Assembly (NCBI GenBank): GCA_964588385.1
Contig: CAZPPG010000003.1
Span: forward strand, 1-64,000
Direction: 5' to 3'
DNA: 64,000 nt
From: JAHBWV01 sp964588385
GTDB lineage: Bacteria; Planctomycetota; Phycisphaerae; Phycisphaerales; UBA1924
A program made the position numbers and the translations under genes. The notes under the pieces were generated by a model. That model did no database searches. It was not told where the DNA came from and was given only the letters and a program-made list of their open reading frames with translations. Numbering within the stretch: position 1 is the stretch's first letter; every line of letters begins with the position of its first letter. Shown piece after piece: positions 20,201-25,201 of this stretch.

Positions 20201-22340
20201 GCCCCGTCGAGCCGGAGGTGAAGATCACGTAGGCCGGGTCATCCTCCGTCCCCACCAGCTCCAAGGGCTCCGAGGGCGTGATGGATCCATCATCCAGACG
20301 GACCACCTGCACGCCACCGGGCACGCTGTTGAACGCAGCCCCCGCACGCGAGAGCTCATCACCTCGCGTCAGCACCACCGGCATCTTCGCGTCCTGGCAC
20401 ATCCCCACAAGCCGGTCGGCCGGATACCCAGGATCCAAGGGCACGTACGCCCCGCCGCTGTAGCTCACACCAACCAACGCCGCCACCAGCTCCACGCTCC
20501 GGTCGACGCATACACCAACCAAGGTCCCCGGCTTCACGCCCAAGGACCTCAGCCTCTTCGCGATCCCCCACGCCATCCCATCCAGCTCCGCATAGCTCAC
20601 CACGCGCCCCTCGAACACCAGAGCGGGAGCAGAGGGATGCTGCTTCGCGCGGCGACGGATCAGATCGCCGAGACGAAGGCCCGTCTCATACGGCGTCTTG
20701 GTTGCATTGAAAGTCTCAAGAACGCGCGTCCGTTCGTGCGCAGGCGTGAAGTCAAGGCCGGCAATCGTCTTCGCACCGGTGTCGGCAGACTTGAGGAGCA
20801 CATGGAACTGTTCGGCAATTGCCCGCGAGGTCTCTTCGCTCACAATCTCGCGGCGGAACACGAGAGACACCTTCCCGGATACGTCTGCCCGCAGCGTGAT
20901 CGCGGCGCGCGGGGCCGCGCCGCTTGTCGGCCCCAACTCCATGGCGGCGTGCCACATCGCGCCCAGCTTCAGTTCTGCCACGTTGCGAAGCGTCGGGAAC
21001 CGGATCGCGACGTCCTTCGCGAACGAGCCCATCCGCTCCGCGTCCGCGATCGAGACGCGGACCCGATCGGCGAAGGCCGACACGGTGTCCGCCGGCTCGC
21101 ACTCGATCTTGATCGGCACATGGGAGTCAAAGAGCGCGGCAGCCGCCGACCCCGCTGGAACCTGGCCGGGCGTGTGGAGCAAGAGATCGAACGAGGCCGC
21201 CCTGGATACGCGAGCCATGTACGCGCAGAAGAGGGCGGCTGCGGAGGACGCGTCACGCGAGCCGATATCGATCGAAAGGACACCGGACTCGCCGGTCGCT
21301 TTGCCCGTGATCAAGGGCATCACGATCGGGCTTAGTGCGCCGAGGCGCGCGACCCACTTCTTCTCGTGCTTATGAGCCGCGGCGTCGATCTTGACCATCT
21401 CGGCCAGCGTGGGCGCAGGCGGCGACATCAGCGTGCGAGCAACGGCGAAGCGAGCATCGGTCAGGTTCGCGGGCGAGCCGTCCAGTTCCTTCAATCCGAG
21501 CAGTCGCACGTCGCGCGAGCCGTCCGCCGCGGCCATCCGCAGCCAGTCCGGCCCCGCGTTGATGATCGTTCCGGGGAGAGCGTGCGGTCCTGTCTCGGCG
21601 AGCGCGATGCTCGACGCGATGATGAAGCGATCGCCCGTCCAGATCCGCGTCGCACAGAGCGGATTCTCGTAGACGCCGAAATCCAGGGCGCGGCCGAGGT
21701 TCTCCAGCGACTGGGCGGGCGTGTTGGGATCGATGATTCCCGCATTCGCCGGACGCTTGTGGCGTCCGAAGAAGGTGCGCGCAGACTCGGACTGGGGCTT
21801 GCGGGTCGTCGTGCCCCGCTCGAGTTGGCCGAGCAGCGTGCGGAACGCGCGCTGAGCCGCGGCGTAGCACTTGGCGTTCAGCGTGAGCGCGTTGTCATCG
21901 GGCGCGATCCCGAAGTGCTCCTGCACCAGGATGTCGCCGAAGTCGACGCGATCGGACATCGCGTGCCAGGTGATCGCGTGCTCCTTCTCACCGGCCATCA
22001 GCGCCCACGATGTCGCGTGGATGCCCGCGTAGCGCGGCAGCGGCGCATCGTGGTAGTTGATCGCCATCGCACGCGGGAGCGTGAGGGCGGAAGGCGGCAG
22101 CACCTCGTCGTTGACGATGCTGAAGAGCAGGTCAACCTGCTGAACCCGCACCGCGGCCTCCAGTTCGGCCCAGGTTGCGACGTGGGGCAGCTTGTTCGAT
22201 GCGGCCCAGGACGCGACCTTCGGATCTGGCGAGGCCACGCAGAGGATCGCGTGGCCCCGCGAGCGCAGTTCTTCCACGGACTGCACGAGCAGGCTGCCCG
22301 TGCCGATGACGACGCACCGGAACGACGTTGTCGGGTTCAA
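14259..22340 (-). CDS. NRPS: formyltransferase - truncated C - A(Ser)-PCP - C - A(Ser)-PCP - E
   Basis: 2693-aa loading and first-extension protein. Start is TTG at 22340 with GAGGGG about 8 bp upstream. Residues 1-230 are a formyltransferase like that of Met-tRNA formyltransferase and LgrA: NYHDAPLPRYAG (Asn95, His97) and VDFGDIL, implying N-formylation of the first aminoacyl unit by 10-formyl-THF. Residues about 330-555 resemble the C-terminal half of a condensation domain without an HHxxxDG motif. A1 about 555-1050, PCP1 Ser1102 (GGDSIL), C about 1145-1590 with HDAILDG instead of HHxxxDG, A2 about 1625-2120, PCP2 Ser2175, E domain about 2215-2690 (HHLVLDGLSW, DVSRTVGWFTT, NYLGQ). Both A pockets read DVWHVSLVDK, a serine code. 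Expected intermediate: N-formyl-Ser-D-Ser. Two 1608-bp identical repeats form the A-PCP units. Confidence 0.92.
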   Translation of the reverse strand: MNPTTSFRCVVIGTGSLLVQSVEELRSRGHAILCVASPDPKVASWAASNKLPHVATWAELEAAVRVQQVDLLFSIVNDEVLPPSALTLPRAMAINYHDAPLPRYAGIHATSWALMAGEKEHAITWHAMSDRVDFGDILVQEHFGIAPDDNALTLNAKCYAAAQRAFRTLLGQLERGTTTRKPQSESARTFFGRHKRPANAGIIDPNTPAQSLENLGRALDFGVYENPLCATRIWTGDRFIIASSIALAETGPHALPGTIINAGPDWLRMAAADGSRDVRLLGLKELDGSPANLTDARFAVARTLMSPPAPTLAEMVKIDAAAHKHEKKWVARLGALSPIVMPLITGKATGESGVLSIDIGSRDASSAAALFCAYMARVSRAASFDLLLHTPGQVPAGSAAAALFDSHVPIKIECEPADTVSAFADRVRVSIADAERMGSFAKDVAIRFPTLRNVAELKLGAMWHAAMELGPTSGAAPRAAITLRADVSGKVSLVFRREIVSEETSRAIAEQFHVLLKSADTGAKTIAGLDFTPAHERTRVLETFNATKTPYETGLRLGDLIRRRAKQHPSAPALVFEGRVVSYAELDGMAWGIAKRLRSLGVKPGTLVGVCVDRSVELVAALVGVSYSGGAYVPLDPGYPADRLVGMCQDAKMPVVLTRGDELSRAGAAFNSVPGGVQVVRLDDGSITPSEPLELVGTEDDPAYVIFTSGSTGRPKGAMNAHKGIVNRLFWMQEAYQLDGRDRVMQKTPYSFDVSVWEFFWPLITGASIVVAKPEGHRDSAYLVDLIKRERVTTMHFVPSMLRVFLEERGLESCESLRRVVCSGEALPTDLVDRFFTRIPHAKLANLYGPTEAAVDVTSWECKPNQPIVPIGKPIANTRMYVLDQELRPLPVGVPGELYIGGVQVGMGYVSRPELTAERFVKDPHNQPNGRMYKTGDLGRWLPDGSIEYLGRIDDQVKIRGFRIELGEIEQVLSKQPGVKDAVVLAREDVPGTKRLVAYVVGNGSTNDLKAAELKTGLGKHLPEYMVPTAFVFLDHLPVTSNGKLDRRALPAPARGSDESLNRPEDRPSTDVEKTLAMIWAEVLRLPTVNATDNFFEIGGDSILGLRIVAKAQDAGLTFAIHDLFRTPTIRTLAAQIGTPVKASGFRTEPFSLISAADRARLPENIVDAYPLSALQGGMVFHSERAIGSYLYQVAMSIHVKAKLDMTLLQRAVDRVVSRHPILRTSFDLGSFSEPMQLVHKEARTVIQYHDITGAPAARQKEILAKWIDDEAEYVFDWRKPPLLTYTVHKRSDETFQFGITFHDAILDGWSTSNMMTEIFDRYVTMLNGGEDTADAPNPITYRDFVTLERSTITDPAAREFWTNLLADAPFTPIPRLPGVGRDVRVPRNLDVIVPIPHEINRQVEEHARRLGMPVKAFYLATHMRVLGMLAKQTDIVTGLVMNGRIEEPSGDRCLGNHLNTMPYRLELGIGRTWAQIAKDAYESELRALPHRRYIGAQLLRDLGRAGQDNMFETGFNYTKFHIYDKLKGKQGFELIHVDFTDPFHYAFVANFRVDAFDDRLDVVLNYNTKHMTADQVKQIGKYYQNAMRSIASSPDNLASTDSMVPENERQQVTTAFNTTEKSYEKGQTLASLIARQAKKTPSAPALVFEGRVVSYAELDGMAWGIAKRLRSLGVKPGTLVGVCVDRSVELVAALVGVSYSGGAYVPLDPGYPADRLVGMCQDAKMPVVLTRGDELSRAGAAFNSVPGGVQVVRLDDGSITPSEPLELVGTEDDPAYVIFTSGSTGRPKGAMNAHKGIVNRLFWMQEAYQLDGRDRVMQKTPYSFDVSVWEFFWPLITGASIVVAKPEGHRDSAYLVDLIKRERVTTMHFVPSMLRVFLEERGLESCESLRRVVCSGEALPTDLVDRFFTRIPHAKLANLYGPTEAAVDVTSWECKPNQPIVPIGKPIANTRMYVLDQELRPLPVGVPGELYIGGVQVGMGYVSRPELTAERFVKDPHNQPNGRMYKTGDLGRWLPDGSIEYLGRIDDQVKIRGFRIELGEIEQVLSKQPGVKDAVVLAREDVPGTKRLVAYVVGNGSTNDLKAAELKTGLGKHLPEYMVPTAFVFLDHLPVTSNGKLDRRALPAPARGSDESLNRPEDRPSTDVEKTLAMIWAEVLRLPTVNATDNFFEIGGDSILSIQICAKARKHNILITPNQIFDHPTIVQLSPHVKLSAAAKIDQGPVTGDAALIPIQKWLLEQPLVRPDQWNAAIMLETPSDVHAGSIERALQAIVAHHDALRLRFSRGAGGTWNSSHVPAAEAGIALPVIMVDRFGTAETDELIQREGGKVQGSLDLAKGPVFGAVLFKARDTSAARLLMVAHHLVLDGLSWRIIVEDLITAHGQASKNQPVALPLKTMSFASWASLLGKHARSPEVQAERAWWTAESAAPVARVKRDAQGANVESSSRVHTLHLDESLTRALLYDAPSAHRAQMNDILLAALGVTLRDATGATRMRIDMMGHGREQIGVEDIDVSRTVGWFTTLFPATLDVGSLDAVGAVEPVRDHLRSIPARGLGYGLLRWMEGADPALAPSENAPISFNYLGQFDQALEPGWSLGVARTRCGPTRDPASPRHYDIEVDVMVVGHRMVVDWTYSTNIFRPETVASLAEAYRAALVKLSATEPGAGTGSGAFPLAGLTDAGLAKLSALFETTDAQ
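15810..17417 (-). repeat. 1608-bp direct repeat, copy in module 2 (A2 plus start of PCP2)
   Basis: Same sequence as 19029-20636, offset 3219 bp; every stretch compared by eye was identical, including synonymous sites. It encodes residues 1642-2177 of the NRPS and is codon-aligned: it opens at the Pro of PSAPALVFEG and closes at the Leu of GGDSIL, just after the phosphopantetheine Ser. Confidence 0.95.
19029..20636 (-). repeat. 1608-bp direct repeat, copy in module 1 (A1 plus start of PCP1)
   Basis: Second copy, encoding residues 569-1104. Flanks differ at once on both sides: the linker before it reads RRRAKQH in place of ARQAKKT, and the PCP after it continues GLRIVAKA in place of SIQICAKA. 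The tract 17418-19028 between the copies (1611 bp) holds the condensation domain and is not repeated. Confidence 0.95.
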
Positions 22341-22427
22341 GGGATTCCCCTCGGCAAAGATCTCTGACGTTGGACTGACGTGCGCGCAGCGACCGGCGCG
22401 CCACCGGCAGGCGCGCGCCGACAGCGA

Positions 22428-22799
22428 TCACCGGTTGTCGTAGGTGATGACCTCTTCGATGGTGTTGTCCGGACGCATCAACGCGACCTTCGGCTTGTGA
22501 GCCCGGAACTCGTCCTCGGAGGCGAATGCATAATGCATGATGATGACGGTGTGGCCCTCACCAGCCAGCCGTGCGGCGGCTCCGTTGATGATGATCTGCT
22601 TTGAGCCCCGCTCGCCGCGGAACACATACGTCTCAAATCGCTCGCCGTTGTCGCAGTTCGCGATGACGACGGCATCGTTTGGACGCAGGCCGATCGCGTC
22701 GAGAATATCGGCATCGATCGTGATCGACCCGACGTAATCCAGACGGGCTGACGTCACGCGCGCACGATGGATCTTTGAATGCAGAATCTTACGAAGCAT
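22428..22799 (-). CDS. panD: Aspartate 1-decarboxylase, beta-alanine producer
   Basis: 123-aa pyruvoyl enzyme converting L-aspartate to beta-alanine. ATG at 22799 follows GGAGGTTGGAG, a strong ribosome-binding site; an in-frame ATG at 22835 is less likely. The protein begins MLRKILHSKIHRARVT, and contains YVGSITID, where the proenzyme self-cleaves between Gly and Ser and the Ser becomes the pyruvoyl group. Also seen are NGERFETYVFRGERGS and NGAAARLAGEG, both typical. Length is normal (about 120-130). In most bacteria panD supplies pantothenate/CoA synthesis. Here it lies 87 bp upstream of the NRPS genes on the same strand, and the last NRPS module has a beta-alanine-type pocket, so it may supply that monomer as well as CoA for the PPTase. 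No panB or panC is near. Confidence 0.95.
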   Translation of the reverse strand: MLRKILHSKIHRARVTSARLDYVGSITIDADILDAIGLRPNDAVVIANCDNGERFETYVFRGERGSKQIIINGAAARLAGEGHTVIIMHYAFASEDEFRAHKPKVALMRPDNTIEEVITYDNR

Positions 22800-23029
22800 T
22801 TTTCTCCAACCTCCAGTACCGAACACCCGCTCCACGCGACGCCAAGACCTCCCTGGCTCGCTTCATGAGAGTATCTCACGGGAAGCAACCGCTCACGGAA
22901 CACATTCACGGCATTAGACTGCCCCCTCGGAGAGTCTAGTGCCTCTCGCACGCGCAGCAGGCGCTTCGGACACGTCGAAATCCAAACAAATCACATGCTG
23001 AACCGAATCCTGACGATCCGGCAGGGTCC
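22800..23029 (-). promoter_or_regulatory. Upstream region of the panD-NRPS genes, with an inverted repeat
   Basis: 230 bp without a gene, expected to carry the promoter of panD and the NRPS genes. A 6-bp inverted repeat TAGACT-N12-AGTCTA (22915-22938) and a smaller one TGAGA-GTA-TCTCA (22867-22879) are visible; either could be a regulator site. I could not place a convincing -35/-10 pair. Confidence 0.3.
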
Positions 23030-23065
23030 GAAAACGTCGGCGTGCCCGCGCTGACGGGCACGCCG
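23030..23065 (-). terminator. Intrinsic terminator of the dockerin protein gene
   Basis: Perfect 11-bp stem CGGCGTGCCCG (23038-23048) / CGGGCACGCCG (23055-23065), loop CGCTGA. Read on the minus strand it is followed by ACGTTTTCGG, and it lies about 25 bp past the stop at 23090. It separates this gene from the panD-NRPS genes. Confidence 0.75.
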
Positions 23066-23089
23066 AGGGTTGCTGGTGGCCAGGTGCGA

Positions 23090-23791
23090 TCAGGCGCATC
23101 CCTCGCCGAAGATCTGCATGAAGTCCAGGAAGTCCAGGATGTCAACGAATGAGTCGGTTGCCAGGTCGGGATCCCCGAACGTGCCGCATGGCATCGGCTG
23201 GTTGGTGCAGGCGGCGAAGTCATCAAGGAAGTCGAGAAAGTCAAGGATGTCCGAGATTCCATCGTCGTTGTAGTCGGCCCGGCAACGGAGCGCGACGAAG
23301 TTGCCGTTGTCATCAAGATTGATCCAGCCGACATTCTCTCCCCACGCGTACCCCCGGAAGCGCCGCGTGGCTGGATCCAGGCGAGCGTGCTTGTTCATCG
23401 CTCCGAGTTCCGCATACGTGCTGAAGTTGACCCATCCGATGTTCTCACCCCAGGCAAACCCCGAGAGCGTTCCGTCCGTCGCCATGTTCACACCGTGGTC
23501 GGCGCCAGAGCTGTTGCCGTACTGTGTGCCGCCCGAGGCTTCGGGGGTTCCATCGCCGAGCGAGATCCAGCCGACATTCTCCGACCAGATCCAGCCGGAC
23601 AGGAAGCCTTCATTCACGCGAACGCCATGAGGGCCGGCGTCGCGCCAGTTCATCCAGCCGATGTTCTCGCCCCAGGACCACTTGCGCTCTCCATCGATTC
23701 GATCCTGAGCGAGAGCGGGCATGCAGCCCGCAACAAGTCCGAGTGCCGCGAGCGTGGTCCGGCGGTGACGATTCAGGTGAGCGTGCATCAT
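23090..23791 (-). CDS. Exported protein with W-G-E-N-x-G-W repeats and C-terminal dockerin-like segment
   Basis: 233-aa exported protein. ATG at 23791 follows AAGGAAGG by 8 bp; an in-frame ATG at 23833 lacks this. Signal peptide: basic start, LAALGLVAGCMPALAQ, cut probably after the last Ala. The mature part has four copies of a Trp-rich unit: WSWGENIGWMNW, GWIWSENVGWISL, GFAWGENIGWVNF, GYAWGENVGWINL. The C-terminus has a pair of EF-hand-like segments with DYNDDGISDILDFLDFL and DSFVDILDFLDFM, ending in GC, which is the dockerin-type tail common on secreted proteins of Phycisphaerae. Function is unknown; the repeats may form a small beta structure and the tail may anchor the protein. It is divergent from the sigma factor gene, with its own terminator. 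Confidence 0.75.
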   Translation of the reverse strand: MMHAHLNRHRRTTLAALGLVAGCMPALAQDRIDGERKWSWGENIGWMNWRDAGPHGVRVNEGFLSGWIWSENVGWISLGDGTPEASGGTQYGNSSGADHGVNMATDGTLSGFAWGENIGWVNFSTYAELGAMNKHARLDPATRRFRGYAWGENVGWINLDDNGNFVALRCRADYNDDGISDILDFLDFLDDFAACTNQPMPCGTFGDPDLATDSFVDILDFLDFMQIFGEGCA

Positions 23792-23971
23792 GGTTGGTGC
23801 CTTCCTTGCGAGTGGTGTGTTGAATCCCCTCACCTACTCACGCAGCTGCTGCACCCGACCCTTGACTCGGGCGCAAACATTTCGCGGACGCCGCGGTTAT
23901 CATTCCGTCCGCTCTCGCGTCCCAACCCCGGTGGGTTCGCGGGTGGACACGGATTCAAAGGAACGCCCGTC

Positions 23972-24535
23972 ATGGACGCAGCCAACGTCACCATTGTCCT
24001 GCAACGCATTGCGGATGGAGATCGAGAAGCGGCCGAACAGCTTCTTCCATTTGTGTATGACGAGCTTCGACGCATGGCAAATGCCGCCATGGGCGCCCAG
24101 AGCAAGGCCCACACGCTGCAGCCCACGGCGCTCGTCCACGAGGCCTACGTGCGGCTGATCCGGCCGCAGGAAGGGTACGAGAACCGGTCGCATTTCATGG
24201 CTGTGGCATCGATGGCGATGCGTCAGATTCTGACGGACCACGCAAGGCGAAAGCGCGCGGCCCGACGCGGTGGGGATATGGGCAAAGTCTCCGCCGACAG
24301 TATCCAGCTTGAAGGACCGAGCTCAAGTCAAGTCGACGTTGTCGCGCTCGACGACGCCTTGACAAAGCTCGCGGAGTTGGATCCACGCCGCCACCGGGTC
24401 GTCGAACTGCGGTTCTTCGGTGGACTCGGGGTCGAAGACGTGGCGGCTCTGATGGACGTCTCCAAGAGCACTGTGGAAGCGGATTGGAGAGCAGCCCGGG
24501 CATGGCTCGCGGCGGAACTCGCGGAGAAGGGCTGA
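23972..24535 (+). CDS. ECF-type RNA polymerase sigma factor
   Basis: 187-aa sigma-70 family factor of the extracytoplasmic-function type abundant in planctomycetes. ATG at 23972 follows AAAGGAA at good distance; the frame is open further upstream but without family sequence. Region 2: LLPFVYDELRRMAN, LVHEAYVRL, and HFMAVASMAMRQILTDHARRKRA. Region 4: ELDPRRHRVVELRFFGGLG then DVAALMDVSKSTVEADW, the helix-turn-helix that reads the -35 element. No anti-sigma factor is adjacent. In this group the sigma gene often sits with a Ser/Thr kinase; here the kinase starts at 25202 on the same strand, with a reversed globin gene between, so signalling from the kinase is a reasonable inference. Confidence 0.9.
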   Translation: MDAANVTIVLQRIADGDREAAEQLLPFVYDELRRMANAAMGAQSKAHTLQPTALVHEAYVRLIRPQEGYENRSHFMAVASMAMRQILTDHARRKRAARRGGDMGKVSADSIQLEGPSSSQVDVVALDDALTKLAELDPRRHRVVELRFFGGLGVEDVAALMDVSKSTVEADWRAARAWLAAELAEKG

Positions 24536-24585
24536 AGGAGCGTTGTTGGCAGATGCAGATCTCGTCCAGGCGGATCCATGCGATG

Positions 24586-25071
24586 TCAGCCGCTGGTTCC
24601 GGCCTCCGCTCCGTTGATCATGGCATCGCTGACAAGCCGCATGACCTGACGCCACTCGTTTCGGACAATGGGATCCAGAAGGCCGCCCGTCGTCTCGTCC
24701 ATCGCTTCCATAAACGTGTCAATGACCAGGTCATAGTGCTCGGCACGAGCCCCATAGTTCGCGTGCCGCTTGCCAAGATCGCGCAGATACGCGCGTTGAG
24801 CTGATGGATCTGAAAGGAAGTGGACAATCGTCTCCAGGGACGCAATGAGCTTCTGCTGCTGCACTTGCAGCGGCTGGGTGAACATCCCGCGAAGCTCGGG
24901 CTTCTTCTCGAATAGCCGCCGATAAAAGGCTGCAGCGAGGTCATTCGCCGTCGGTCGCAGGGATGCAAAGGAATCGCTCAAACGGCCGATGAGCGCGCGG
25001 TCAATCACGATTCCCGGGAGCGCGGGATCGGAACCCTGCCTGAACAAGGGGTGTAGACTCACCGGGGCCAT
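24586..25071 (-). CDS. Single-domain globin
   Basis: 161-aa haem protein of the bacterial (Vgb/flavohaemoglobin-like) globin family. ATG at 25071 with AGGAG about 9 bp upstream. Features: AAAFYRRLFEKKPELRGMF (B to C/D helices, with the CD Phe), a Gln in the E helix (QQQKLIAS), and KRHANYGARAEHYDLV, whose His is the expected proximal (F8) haem ligand in the pattern seen as KHxxFG in flavohaemoglobins. There is no reductase domain, so it would need a partner to turn over oxygen or nitric oxide; sensing is the alternative. It lies antisense between the sigma factor and the kinase, ending 50 bp from the sigma factor stop. Confidence 0.85.
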   Translation of the reverse strand: MAPVSLHPLFRQGSDPALPGIVIDRALIGRLSDSFASLRPTANDLAAAFYRRLFEKKPELRGMFTQPLQVQQQKLIASLETIVHFLSDPSAQRAYLRDLGKRHANYGARAEHYDLVIDTFMEAMDETTGGLLDPIVRNEWRQVMRLVSDAMINGAEAGTSG

Positions 25072-25201
25072 CTTGGACGCTCCTGTCCTCTGTTTGAGTT
25101 CCTTGTAGAGACGCTTTCGGGTACAAAGGGCCTTGGACGAATCCGCTGGAACCGGAAGAATATTTTAGGTCACGTGGGAGCAGGAACCGGAGCGAGAGTG
25201 G

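Noticed and set aside
15810..20636. The long direct repeats as an insertion sequence or transposon
   Set aside because: No transposase, no terminal inverted repeats or target duplications; both copies are coding parts of NRPS modules.
19818..21335. Long open frame (505 codons) on the plus strand, with a similar one at 16599-17474
   Set aside because: It lies opposite the NRPS gene, has Arg/His-rich sequence without known motif, and the paired frames are simply the antisense of the 1608-bp repeat.
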